From positions 4,712,001 through 4,776,000 of the forward strand of contig NC_092407.1 of NCBI RefSeq assembly GCF_009017415.1: DNA of 64,000 nucleotides, written 5' to 3'. Within the stretch, counting starts at the first letter, position 1; every line of letters starts with the position of its first letter. The notes beneath the pieces were generated by a model. It made no database searches. It worked only from the letters and a program-made list of their open reading frames with translations, and was not told the DNA's origin. Shown piece by piece: positions 12,383 through 23,452 of the stretch. Source of the stretch: Aspergillus flavus (taxonomy: Eukaryota > Ascomycota > Eurotiomycetes > Eurotiales > Aspergillaceae). A program made the position numbers and the translations under genes.

Positions 12383-13536
12383 ATGATTACTATTCTATAT
12401 CAGGTGATTTTATGCTTCCTAGTGACTTCTGAGTCCTTGATAAAGCTCACCTCTGCATCTGATATATCAGAAGGTCTGCTCTACCTCCTAAATACATTTA
12501 TTAAAAGGCTAAGTGTGAAGCAGAAACATTCCAAGACTTACAACGCGCAGCAAAGCTCTCATCAGCAGCCTATGCAAACTGTGATACGAATGCCTACGAT
12601 ATTACGATCACAAAGCATATCAATGACATCGCGACAGGGACTCAGGTACTCAAGTATAATAGGTGCAAAATGCATCTTCATTTGCAACGGACTATCCTTA
12701 CATGACTCTGTAGGGCTACATTGGGTATTCGACAAGCAGGAAAACCATCTCGCTCGTTTTCCGAGGCTCCACGACCGGTAAGTATCACTTTCTGTTCACA
12801 GCTTTCTTGGCTGCCATTGCTCACTTTCTCAGTTATTGACTTTGTCAATGACCTCGATTCAACAACCGTGTCGCCTACAATTCCAGATACACATTTCCCG
12901 ACCGGTGCGAAAATCATGCAAGGAATTCACCGTCCATGGCTAGCAGTGCACAATGATGTTATTTCTGAAATTCGTAATCTGCTAGGGCAGTATCCAGAAT
13001 ATTCACTGGAGCCAATGGGTCACTCACTTGGTGGCTCATTAACATATCTGGCCTATATTGTTCTCAAGCAGAGCTTTCCCCATAGCAACATCACGGGCTA
13101 TGCCTTGGCGGCCTTTCCAATCGGCAACCAGGAATTTGCTGATCTCGGAACTATGCAGGGGGGAAATATGTTCCGAGGAAATAGCAAGGGCGATGGGACA
13201 CCTGTGCGTTATTATTATTTTCCTTTCCCCTCTTTGATCGGCTTCCGTGAAGGTTGAAGATATACTGATAATATCTGCAGAATGAATACGTTAACCAACC
13301 ATGGAATTTCAAGCACTATGGCGTGGTAAGACCTGTCTTTTCATAGCATACATTATCCTACTTACATCACCTAGGAATATTATAGCGATGGTTCAAGAGA
13401 AGGAACTATTCAATGCCAGGGAAATGAGGATCAAGCGTGCTCAGCAGGGAATGGACTTAATTTCCCGACTGTGGCTCACTTTCACCTCTTTGGTGTTGAT
13501 TTTGGTCTACTTGGCTCGAAGTCCAAATGTAATTAA
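12383..13536 (+). CDS. Secreted lipase-3 family enzyme, feruloyl esterase A-like
   Basis: Six exons: 12383-12512, 12551-12645, 12714-12777, 12833-13203, 13281-13325 and 13375-13536, 288 codons (FaeA is about 280). The catalytic triad of the class 3 lipase/FaeA fold is visible: S161 in GHSLGG, D217 in GDGTPNEY and H270 in TVAHFHLFG. The oxyanion segment LVFRGST and the GTQGYIGY strand are also present. The N-terminus MITILYQVILCFLVTS is hydrophobic and fits a signal peptide, so a secreted hydrolase of acyl or feruloyl esters is expected. The second-half introns are well supported by conserved joins (DGTP/NEYV, HYGV/EYYSDG). The first proposed intron (12513-12550) is only 38 bases, so the N-terminal join is the weakest point. 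The gene sits in an AT-rich area between two copies of a degenerate repeat. Confidence 0.8.
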
Positions 13537-13869
13537 ATTAAACTTTGCCCTATCATTCAGAGATTGGAAAGAGCATGGAGTTTGAGGATCTGCAGCCTTG
13601 TACGGAGTACTCACTAATGCCTCCAGTAGCGTTGAATAATTAAGGATAAAAGGAAGAGCACTCCTCTTGTTGGGGAACGCCATGCCTCTCTCCAGTATCC
13701 CTTGCGGCCTTGGGTAGTCCGATCCAGCCAAGATCATTTTTAACAGCCAATCTCTTAGTATTACCAGTGCGGCGTGTGCCCAGTCGTCTCAGATATGTTT
13801 TGTCATCAAGAACAAATAGTTTTAAAGGACTCCACACTCATACCTATTAACATTCAGGATGAAGAGAGT

Positions 13870-14200
13870 CGCACATGTGCTGCGGGATGGGTTATCTTCG
13901 TGACCCTCTCTTGCCCCTTGCATAACTACATACCCAGGCAAGTGATACAGGTGTCGGGGTATGTACCCAAGATCGGATATGACTTCTACGTTTCTTAACC
14001 GTATTGAAATTTATGCCTCATACACTACAATATGGGTGGTGGCATACGGAGATAAGTCCTAGAGTGGTTTTAGCGCCCGTAACGGATTTATCATTTTGAA
14101 CCCGAATCTAAGCCGATATAAGGTGGACGAGGCTCAAAGTCTTGTGATTTACATACTGTTGATTCATTGAAGGATAGTACCTCTGCTCATACGAGGGTGG
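13870..14200 (+). repeat. Degenerate direct repeat, copy 2 (right of lipase gene)
   Basis: Second copy of the element described at 11590-11990, same orientation, about 2.28 kb away. It shares the 16-base block at 13889-13904 and the AAAGTCTT block at 14136-14143. Confidence 0.5.
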
Positions 14201-14384
14201 GACGTGAATTAACTATCTTATGTGGAAACGCCGCATGCTGCCTAGAATGGTGTTGACGTTTTACCATCATGCCGAATTACATTCTATGACATGCTATTGT
14301 CGGAGATATTGATGTCCGGCAGTCTAGTTGCGCTGAATCGTATCGGTTTCTAGTGATATTGTCATGAATCGCTTCACATTCTCT

Positions 14385-14580
14385 ATCGTCATCTTGTTTC
14401 TAAAACAGCATTTAAAATAGAAACGATATACTATCTAGATAATACCTATAAAAAAAGACGAGATATAATGCCAGGAGATAGATCTCTACTATAAGATAGT
14501 AATATCATAAAAAACAATATACTTAATTGATAATCCATAATAGAATAGATCTTAATTTAGACAGTTTAGTACTAATTTCC
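14385..14580. repeat. AT-rich block, possible RIP-decayed repeat
   Basis: Nearly all A and T, dominated by TA dinucleotides and ATA/TAT words, in contrast to the neighbouring genes. In ascomycetes such blocks are commonly transposon remains mutated C-to-T by repeat-induced point mutation. That is inference from composition; no coding remnant is readable. Confidence 0.4.
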
Positions 14581-14583
14581 GTC

Positions 14584-14627
14584 TAGCGGCCCCAAGTGGC
14601 CCGGAAGGAGGATTCTTCCGGCCGCTA
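14584..14627. repeat. GC-rich inverted repeat (nested hairpin)
   Basis: The 8-base arms TAGCGGCC (14584-14591) and GGCCGCTA (14620-14627) are perfectly complementary. Inside them CCGGAAG (14601-14607) pairs with CTTCCGG (14615-14621), which overlaps the right outer arm by two bases. It forms a GC-rich island at the edge of the AT-rich block. It could be the end of a DNA transposon or MITE; no target-site duplication could be defined. Confidence 0.55.
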
Positions 14628-15271
14628 AGCGGGTCCCCTTTACGTAGAAAGCTAGCCTTAGATAGCATAGTAAGAAATTCAAGCATTTATGACAAATGAG
14701 CTATCTTTCGGACTTTTTCAGCACCGATTGTTGATATACACATGAACCAAGCCACGATAAATAAGCTCCGACGCACCAGCGAATCCCGGCTTCCCCCGAC
14801 AGCTTTGGACGTATTGATCAATTGGAAAACTAACCAAGGGAGGTTAGACTGATGTAGTCTACGCGCTATTCGTGGCTGTGGTTTCGATTTGTGGGGTCTA
14901 TACCCCGTAGAAATAATCCATTGGAGCCCGGACTCGGGACTCTTATCCAATAGAAGTGATATAGACGGAATACCCGAGTTAAAAAGAAAAGAAAATAAAA
15001 AACAAGCCTCGCCTGACGGGGCAAGGCAGATATGGGGGCGAAAATGTGGCCCAATGACGAACAGGAACTGACGATGAATGTCAATCATGTCCAAATCAAT
15101 CAGATTTATGCAGAGTGTGTGATGTCGACATATCCCAGCTGACGTTTCTTCACAGTGTCTTCCTCTAAATATTTAAAGGTTGTTGCTCCCCTGCTGGGGA
15201 GTGATGGAATACTCAGCATCCGCTACTTTTCAACAATCTACCTTGAACCTTCTCGATCCCTGCTAGCAATC

Positions 15272-15988
15272 ATGAATGCAGAATACTATGGAACTCCCTC
15301 TCAAAATGGATATGGCAACTCTGGGCCTCCGCCTCCCCAGGGCCCTCTCCAAGGGTATCAGCAATCATATCCGCAACAGTACCCAGAGCCTCAAAATCAA
15401 TACCCTCCGTCGCAATACCCCCAGTCTTACAATGAGCAGCTGCAACAGACCGCTCCTGGTGAGGCCCAAGGTGATGAGCGTGGTCTTGCCGGTGCCCTTG
15501 CCGGAGGTGCTATCGGTGGTTTCGCCGGCCACAAGGCCAACCACGGCTTCCTCGGAGCCATCGGAGGTGCGATTGCCGGTTCGATTGCTCAAGATGCCTA
15601 CAAGAAGCACCAACATGAGGGTCAGCAGAACATTCCTCCCCAGGGCGGTTTCAACCCGCAGCAATTCCCTCAGCAGCCATATCCGCAGACGGGTCCATAT
15701 CAACAATATCCCCCGCAAGGTCCATATCCGCCGAGTCAATTCTATCCACTGAATCAGCTGCATCACAATAAGAAGTCTGTGATGAAAAGACAGGAGGAGG
15801 TTGAAGAGCTGCAGGACAAGATCAACCGCGTTGCCCAGCATATGCAGCAGGGTCCCTCTCATCATAAGATGAAGGATCTGCGGAAAGATATGGAAGATTT
15901 GCAGAAGGATCTGAGAAAGGCCCAAGACGACTACCAGAAAGAGTTGAACAAAGCCCTAGACGATGATGCTAAGAAAAGACGACACTAA
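15272..15988 (+). CDS. Glycine-zipper 2TM-domain protein with Pro/Gln-rich repeats
   Basis: A 238-codon single exon from the ATG at 15272 ([15 protein letters not shown]). The frame is open further upstream, but that part looks like leader sequence. Residues 1 to about 68 are Pro/Gln/Tyr-rich (repeated QYP, PPQG). A glycine zipper follows, [33 protein letters not shown] in outline, matching the bacterial-type glycine-zipper 2TM family also found in fungi. A second Pro/Gln-rich stretch comes next, and then a charged helical C-terminus ([13 protein letters not shown]..., [20 protein letters not shown]) with coiled-coil character. No signal peptide is seen. Function is unknown; such proteins are often stress-induced and membrane- or aggregate-associated, which is family-level knowledge only. 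Flanks are gene-poor on both sides. Confidence 0.8.
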   Translation: MNAEYYGTPSQNGYGNSGPPPPQGPLQGYQQSYPQQYPEPQNQYPPSQYPQSYNEQLQQTAPGEAQGDERGLAGALAGGAIGGFAGHKANHGFLGAIGGAIAGSIAQDAYKKHQHEGQQNIPPQGGFNPQQFPQQPYPQTGPYQQYPPQGPYPPSQFYPLNQLHHNKKSVMKRQEEVEELQDKINRVAQHMQQGPSHHKMKDLRKDMEDLQKDLRKAQDDYQKELNKALDDDAKKRRH

Positions 15989-17414
15989 GCTTCAGAAAAA
16001 GCAGAAAACAGGAGGAAATATGGCAGCTAAGCAAGTGAATAGGCAAAGGCGGTGATTCATTGCTTGTGAGGATCAGGGCTTTGGTGTTGATGATTTGCAC
16101 GATGATTCGGCCCGGCTCATGGGGCAAGTGGATGAACCCAGAAAGCCCAGGTAATGCAGAGAAACATCGGTGGAGATATATTGATAATTTAATACCTTTC
16201 TGGAACCGGGATTTACTGTATTACTTGGTAATACACTACATTAAAAAGCTAGTCTGCCTTTTTATAGTGTTACTTATATCCTTGTTGGGAATCGGTGCGT
16301 ACAGGTAACCATATTACTACTATATTATATAGTATTTTGAATATATTTTTAAGTTTAATGGATATTTAGGTTGACTATTCAGATATTATAGTTACTGGGA
16401 ACCACTAAACTTCTCCGTATGGTGGAACTACAATATAAATTCTCAGGAAACACATACGCAGTACTACAGATGGATGAGAGCTAGTCCGGTTACGGATGCT
16501 AAGTATATAATAACGGGAGATAAATTATCAAGAGGAAGTTTTGATTCCAGGTGTACCAGAATTCGACGTCACCTTGAGTCTGACCTGATCCGAGTTAGGG
16601 AATATCATAAAGGTTTTCTTCGGCAAAATATCTCCATGTCACTGACCATTATACTACAATTCCTTGCACAGAGCCATCTTCAACTTTTCCCATGCGACAG
16701 TAGAGTCATCGGGGCAGTATAGGCAGCCATCGCTTAGTGAGTACGTCCGCTGTCGTATCCTCATGATACGACGGAACTCCCTGACCCTTAATGTCACCTT
16801 GGAGATAATAAGCCTCATGTCCATGCTGACCCTAGCCAATTGGCACTCGTCTCCCTCCACCAGTATACGACGCAGTCAAGCAGTTTAGGCAGAATAGGCC
16901 TCATGGTTACAGCGAAGTAGAAGCAGGATAAGCTTTGTACGACATTGAGTAGGTAGTCAGGTGATGGATATACATATACTTTTTGACATTAAACCTCGTG
17001 CACATCTGTAGTAGCAAATGGAATTGGCAAGATCACCTAACACTCTTGCGCCTTGTCGCTTTCGGTGGTAAAAATATCCCTAACACCGACATCACTTCGC
17101 TCAGCACATCGGAGATAAGTAGCATAGGCGGGCTTATGGATATTATCCCTCATTGGAAGGTCAGGTGGTGCATCGATAATGATGCCATAACGTTTATTTC
17201 ACTATGGCATGCAAGAAGGGGATATATGACCCCAATGGGAATATAAATACCATGACAGTCGCGCACATATCCTACAAAAGAAACAGCATCGACAGTCGAT
17301 TGCAATTCGAGCAAAGTTCGTTTCATCTTTATACACTCATCCGTTTTATTCAGGCCAAAGTCTATTATCAGATTCCCTGTCAACGTTTACAAACCCCCAT
17401 TTAACTTCCTCAAA
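15989..17414. other. Intergenic stretch without recognised genes
   Basis: AT-rich around 16180-16470. Several short frames on both strands (for example 16654-16860 minus and 16983-17246 plus) lack recognisable motifs. A TATA box for the following gene is at 17242-17249. Confidence 0.45.
17242..17249 (+). promoter_or_regulatory. TATA box of the Kre9/KNH-like gene
   Basis: TATAAATA lies 173 bases before the proposed start codon, which is followed by an A-rich CTCAAAATG start context typical of fungal genes. Confidence 0.5.
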
Positions 17415-17853
17415 ATGATCATCACCCGTCCCAGAGAAGGAGATGTTGTAGATGTCACAAAGGACTGGACAGTGTGCTGGAAGGAGTTTACTGAGTAGGC
17501 CAAATAGTTCAACACTTTACTGAACTCAATCACTCAACTACTACTGAACGTGCAGCTAATTGTATGCCAGGGCATCGTCCTTTGACATTCGCCTCACGCA
17601 CTTGACATCCCCACCAGCAGAGAACGTATTCATCCAGACCGTTACAGATGCACCTGAAGAAGGATGCATCACCATTCCCGGACGCCACATTGATAGTATC
17701 GCGGGCGGGTATGTTCATTCTACTCTCTTCTAATTACTACCAAGAAGCTGACAAAACATATAATATAGTCCCGGATACCGAGTCTGGGCCACTCGCGTTG
17801 GGACAAGCGAGCCACCTTTCGCAGAGTCTCAGACCTTCACCGTTGAGAACTGA
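17415..17853 (+). CDS. Small Kre9/KNH-like Ser-Thr-rich domain protein, no signal peptide
   Basis: Three exons (17415-17494, 17571-17708, 17769-17853) give 100 codons. The product reads like the Ig-like N-terminal domain of Kre9/KNH and Ser-Thr-rich GPI-anchored proteins: TRPREGDVVDVTKDWTVCW, then ASSFDIRLTHLTSPPAENVF, GCITIPGRHIDS and PGYRVWATRVG...AESQTFTV. Introns have GTAGGC/GTATGT donors and CAG/TAG acceptors, and both joins restore the domain. In known members this domain follows a signal peptide and precedes a Ser/Thr-rich stretch with a GPI signal. Here neither is present: the frame upstream of the ATG is open but has no in-frame ATG and no hydrophobic leader, and the protein stops just after the domain. 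Either it is a cytosolic stand-alone domain or a truncated copy that may be decaying. Confidence 0.65.
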
Positions 17854-20206
17854 TTGGTAACAACGATGCAGTCCGGCTATGGCTTGGGAAAGTAGTGGTA
17901 TTCTTCGCTCTTGTCTGTTTTTGCTAAGCTTTCTTATTTGACTACGAGACCTGGGCTGTGTGTGTCCGCTGATTGCCAATCTTTCAACAAGATGGTGCGG
18001 GCTAGGAAACAAGATGTGAAGGGGATTATTAGGGTATCCTTGTCTCTCCATTCTTGTATTCTATCTGTCTGTCCCTCCTGTTTTGCGTCTTTCTGCGCAA
18101 AGTATCACGTTTTAGTTCGTATCTTCTTGCTAAGCAATATAGTCCCACGTTGCTGCATAAATAAGTATACAGTTGCAGGCTGTACTAAATGGCGTCTCTC
18201 TAAGATATTTTCACCTTTATCATCAAACAGCACTATATCAGAAAGGTAGAATGGTTCAACCACACCAAGTGGCAAACGTCTAGATGGAAAAACCTAACCA
18301 GGCACCAGAAAGAATGTACAGCAAATTGGAGACGGTCGAAAACACCACCAATGTATTCATTGAAGATTAAGGAGGTACAAGGAAGGCGTGGAATGATACC
18401 AAATCAGGCATAAGCATCCTCACAGTGGCGGCAGGGTAGTCGCTTAGCACTTCCTAAAGAAAGAGCAAGATATACACAGTATGCGTGGAAGTATCAGGGA
18501 TTGGCCTAACCAACAAGCCTCAGAGCAGCACACTTTGAATACGAATAACAACAACAACTCAGCACGGGATGAAATACGGAAGATGTCATCCCGAGAATCT
18601 TAGTTGTCGGTGCGATGGCAAATCGGAAACAGACGGGAAGTGCGTCTCCTCGCTACAGCTAGGCACTACCACTAATATTACTCAGATAGCTGCCGGTCCT
18701 GCACCTGGTGAAGGCACCAATGAATTACATAGGTGCAGCAAGGGGTGCATGACACATTGACACAGGGTCTGATCATGGTACCTCATATTGTTACACAACA
18801 GGCCGGGACATCCTGATTCTCTCACCTCAACAATGATCAGCTGAAAACCTGTTCCTTTCTGCCGCAGGGAGAACGCGTGTCCAAGATCAAGGTGGATGCC
18901 AGTGGTAGGTTCTATGCTGTGCCGTCCCTAAGTGTCTGACTTTGGTTCGCATCGAATATACGATTTGGATTCTGGCCTTGTGGTACGATTTGAAACAGAA
19001 CATGACATCTGTGTGAGGCAACAGGAGTTACTATGGCTGGGACTCTTGTACAAATCACTGCACAAACCAGTACTCACTAAATTATTGAGGGTGTTCATAC
19101 CTGAAAACCAGCCAAGTGCGGCGGGCTGCATAATATCCGCGATATATTGTCCGAAAACGTTGCCCTAATAACATCACATCGCCTTACGTAATGCAAACTG
19201 GACCAGCATGCTGAAGTACCACTGCGGCACTGCTCCAGGGGTCTTGCGAACTGGCGTTCAGCTCCACATGGGATACGCCCTGCATTGAGATCGTGTAACA
19301 TCCCTGGTCATAGCCTCCACATGATATGTGTACCAGGTGCCCATATCTTGGGGAAAGGACCTCCCGGGACTTGATGGTGCATAGGTTTCGCTGTCCAATG
19401 AGACGTACATTTAGACGCAGGCTCCCGAAACAGTTCCAGCCCTAGCTTGCAAATGTTCCGAATCCACAGACGCTACGAATGTCACGAATACCTACTTTGT
19501 CTTTATTGCTTAACCACGACCAGCTTCCATCTAAGGCTAGCTGTTATCTTGGTTGGAGGTGTGGTTTAAAACTGGCCTGCATGTCAGCGCCAACAAGATC
19601 ATGGTATCCATGTACTGGACCTTCCTCTAGAGACCGGGGATAGTATGAAACCATCTTTGAAACCTCCCTGCTTATGGATTAAGAATAGCACACACGGCAC
19701 TCAATGGCGATATCTAGAGACCAGGAATTACTCTCATGACCAATTTACACAGCCCGAGACATTGACCCAGAAGAACAAACGTTCCTCCTCTTTCCCGGTG
19801 GCAATATCAAGCGAGCTAAAGCATTATCGCGTGAATCCTAAAGCCAGCTCAACCAATATTTTACTATGCTCTTCTTAATATCTATCTTTATGGGCAGGGA
19901 CACTATACGAGTCTCCTGTCAGCTGAATGAATCTCTATACGAGGTTTTTCCCCGGGGGCTGAGAATTCATGCGCAGGTACCTCCCATGACGACATGGCTG
20001 GGAGACATGGCTCTCGTCGAAGAGAATTCTGAACTCGAACACAGCTTCCTGGAAGCTATATATACCGGCAACAATCCCGACGAATTGTCTTCTCTTGCAG
20101 GTCTACACTCTTCAATCTGTACACTATCTGCACAATACCCATCCGCACAGCGCCCAACAGAAACATTACGAGCAATTAGCTCTGCTCATGAGCTGTGTCT
20201 CACACC
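17854..20206. other. Decayed or non-coding stretch before the tyrosinase
   Basis: No complete gene can be built. Short peptides such as the Cys-rich frame at 18569-18760 (GRCHPENLSCRCDGKSETDG) and the frame at 19645-19878 look protein-like but end in stops and could not be extended or matched to a family. The GC content and word use differ from the AT-rich stretch further left, so this may be remains of one or more former genes. Confidence 0.4.
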
Positions 20207-21411
20207 ATGAAAGGGCTACTATTCGTTCTCTCGGCGATCTTCGGTATTACCCTAGCTGCACCGGCAACATGCACTCCGGAGAGAGCCTTGGTAAGGAAAG
20301 AATGGTATGTTCGTTCCACGCCCCACCCAATACTGACACTGACATACACTAGGAGAGAGCTGGAGTATGCTGAACGGAAGGACTATATTGATGCGCTATG
20401 GTGCCTACGCGATCGCCCGTCTATCCTACCCAGCGAAGAATTTCCCGGGGTTCGTGACCGTTGGGATGATTTTGTTGCGTGAGTCAATCTTCATTCCTTG
20501 AGTAATCGATTACTCCGGCTCATATATCAGGACTCATATCAACTACACGAACAACATCCATTTCAACGGACTTCTCCTTCCATGGCACCGCCAGTTCGTG
20601 TATCTCTGGGAAGTGGCCCTTCGAGAGGAATGTGGGTACAAAGGCAGCGTACCGTGAGTATATACCAATTCACTGAATAGAAACCCAATTCACCAAATAC
20701 TCCAGGTATTGGAACTGGGCCCTCGACACCGAAAACCTAGCCGAGAGCCCATTATTCGATGGCAGTTCCACCTCCCTCTCCGGCAACGGCGCATACGTAC
20801 CGAATGAGCCGATGCCCTGTACACCCGGAGGGATATGCTTCCCCCGAGGAACAGGCGGAGGCTGCGTTGAGTCAGGACCATTCAAAGACCTTCAAGTTCA
20901 CTTGGGACCATTCAATTCCTCTCTAGCTCAGTCCTACGGTTCTCTCCCCGTCAACGCATGGAACTACAATCCGCGTTGTCTATACAGGAGCCTGAACCAA
21001 GCTTTGCTCGTGGCGCTGAACAATCAAGCCCGAATTGATCAAATGCAAACATCGACCAACATCAGAGACTGGCTCGCAATCATGTCCCCAAGTAACCCTG
21101 ATTTAACGAGTTCACATGGCGGCGGCCATGGGGCTGTGGGAGGTGCCATGGCCGATTTCTTCGCGTCGCCTCAGGATCCCTCGTTTATGTTGCACCACGC
21201 TTTTATTGATAAATTGTGGGCGGAATGGCAGGATCAGGATCCGGAGACTAGGCGATATGCTGTTAATGGTACTACTGTTATCTATGATCCGCCGGGTGCT
21301 CCGGTGGTGACGCTGGATACTATGGTTGAGTTTGGGGAGCTGTGTCATCCTCGCAAGGTTGAGAAGATTATGCATCCGTTGAGGAATGGTTATTGTTATA
21401 CTTACACTTGA
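20207..21411 (+). CDS. Secreted tyrosinase (type 3 copper enzyme), short form
   Basis: Four exons: 20207-20304, 20353-20478, 20531-20653 and 20706-21411, 350 codons. The N-terminus MKGLLFVLSAIFGITLA is a clear signal peptide, with probable cleavage after LAA or APA. The CuA site is seen as ATHINYTNN, IHFNG and LPWHRQF with HX8H spacing, followed by VPYWNWALD. The CuB site is HGGGH and DPSFMLHHAFIDKLWAEWQ. All expected histidines are present, so it should be able to bind two coppers and oxidise phenols. It lacks the C-terminal shielding domain of the long tyrosinases and ends soon after the second copper site (NGYCYTYT). Splice joins restore KEW/RELE, VA/THIN and SVP/YWNW. It is convergent with the MFS transporter, 243 bases apart. 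A role in pigment or secondary metabolism is inference. Confidence 0.88.
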
Positions 21412-21654
21412 TTGCTGGATTTAGTAGTTGTGAACTTGTTATATTTTTGAATTTATATAATGGAGCTTTTGCTAGTACATGCTTACAATGCCCCATAAAG
21501 GCAAGTAGCACATGGGATAGTATTTAGTTTCTCAAGAGCCAGGTCACCGTTCCAGCTCTCTAGCATATACTAGCACACACATTATTCTTGCCGAACAGTT
21601 CCTAAAGCACGCCCCCTAATGTTAGAGCGGGATACATCCCACAAACAATCCCCC

Positions 21655-23452
21655 CTAAAAAAGCACCCTCCCCTTATCATCCCTCCCCTTAACCCTAACA
21701 TCCTTAATCCCCACAACCCACACGATAGTCAGCGCCATAAAAGCAATCCCGGCAATCAGCATATTCCTCTGACTAACAGCATACGCCTTTTCAATCGCCA
21801 CCCTCGTCGGCGACCCCACCTCATAACTCAACTGCACATACAGAGAATCATTAATCTCCTTCCACTGTGACTTCATCTCGTCCGGTAAATACTCCCTAAG
21901 TTTCTGGGGCAGGGTATTCGTCCAAATCGCCCCCGAGATACTGTTCCCAATCGCACCACCGATACTACCCACCCAGCCTAACAGCGCAAGCATAGATGCG
22001 TAGTCGTTATGTTCTGATGCGGTGGTGACGGCTGTTTGCTCGAGGGCGATGATCGTCCCTGTTCCCAGACCAATGAGGACCTCACAAAGACATATGTATC
22101 CGATGCTATGACCGGGAGATCTGAAATAGATCATTAACCCGATGGCGAGGAGGTAGACAGGGATTGCGCAGAGGAGGAGCCATTTGAAGCGGCCAGTCCA
22201 GCGGACTAGGAAGCCTACTCCCACTAGCCAGAGGGGGGAGATTAGGTTTGAAATTGCGACTACGTAGCCTGCTTCTGTTAGGGAGACGTGGTAGACGACC
22301 TGCAGGAAGGAGGTGAAGTAGCTGGCCCAGCAATCTGCGGCAATGACATAGGTTAGGTTCAGGAGACAGGTGAATGTCACGGTGCGTGATATGAGGAGGT
22401 TGTATGGGACTAGGGGCTTTGAGGCGAAGAAGCGCTCGTATGCGGCGAAGGCTATGATTGTCACTCCGCCGATGACTATCATGCAGATTATATGTGTGGA
22501 ATGCCATTTCTGGGGCTGGGAGCCTGCGAGTGCGAATGCTAGGAGGAAGAGGGAGAAGCCGGCGATTAGGAGGAGGATTCCGATTATGTCGAATTCGATG
22601 ATGTAGTAGTGGATGCTCTCTGCTAGGGAGCGTTCTTCGTGGACGGGTGCTAGTGTTTCTGACTCTTGGGCTTTTCTTTTGGCCAACTCCCAGATTATGA
22701 TCAGTGGGACGGTGACCACGGGCAGGAGGATGGCAATGGTGCCGTAGGCCCAGCGCCAGTTGACTTCGTTGAAGGATGCAGAGAGTGGCGCTCCGGCAAA
22801 AGCCATGATGATGTATGGCGATGAGGTGAAGGCAAACGCGAGGGCTCGATCCTGTGCCGTGGAGGTATCTGCGGTCAACACGTCTAGCGAGAATATAAGG
22901 CCGGTAAGGCCGACGGTGATAAATGCCTATAGCTGCAATTAGTACGATAGGGTCAAATGACATAGGAGGCATATACCTGTGCAACGCAATAGATGGTGAT
23001 ATTGTGGCAACACGCCATGACGATAAGGCCAATGATCGAAACGACGAGCATGAGACTCAGCGCAATGGTGCGGTCCCACAGATTCAGAAGCTTGGCAATT
23101 GGCATAGTGCATGCCGCGCTCATGATACTAACGACGATTTGAATCACAGGAAGTAGCGAATGATTGCTGAAATCACTAGTGATATACGGGGCTAGATTGC
23201 TGGTCAGGCTTCCATTGAGCGCTCGTACAAAGTACATGAGCCACATGCTACAAGAGGTCAGCACATTTGTCTCAGGGCATTTTATATCATAGTGTGAACT
23301 AACCAGATATACACCTGGATCAAAGTGTTTTTGGACCATGACTTAGTCACGGCTTCTGCGATACGCACACCATTTTGTTGTTCCGACGTTGGGTCCTGAG
23401 GCCCTGTCGCAGTAGGGACCTCGGTAGTTGAAGGCGTAACCTTTTCAAGCAT
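21655..23452 (-). CDS. MFS transporter, siderophore-iron (SIT1/Mir) family
   Basis: Three exons on the minus strand: 23452-23304, 23247-22977 and 22926-21655, 563 codons. After a hydrophilic N-terminus (MLEKVTPSTTEV...) come about 14 hydrophobic helices. Landmarks typical of SIT-type siderophore transporters are SWSKNTLIQVYICMWLMYFV, LNGSLTSNLAPYITSDF, FSLDVLTADTSTAQDRAL, AGAPLSASF and, near the end, the extracellular loop with IWTNTLPQKLREYLP and a final helix before a basic tail. The family imports ferric siderophores by proton symport at the plasma membrane. No siderophore biosynthetic gene is nearby, so uptake of foreign siderophores or a non-siderophore substrate is possible. Both introns are short (56 and 50 bases) with clean borders. 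Confidence 0.85.

Larger units (their letters stand above)
13537..15271. other. Gene-poor, partly very AT-rich stretch
   Basis: No gene is recognised. The stretch holds repeat copy 2 near 13870-14200, an extremely AT-rich block at about 14385-14580, a GC-rich inverted repeat at 14584-14627, and the promoter and 5' leader of the glycine-zipper gene. The open frames on both strands at 14687-15094 show no family features. Confidence 0.5.

Noticed and set aside
16654..16860. Minus-strand frame considered as a retroelement fragment
   Set aside because: One frame gave a weakly Copia-like phrase, but no domain could be followed through and stops interrupt it.
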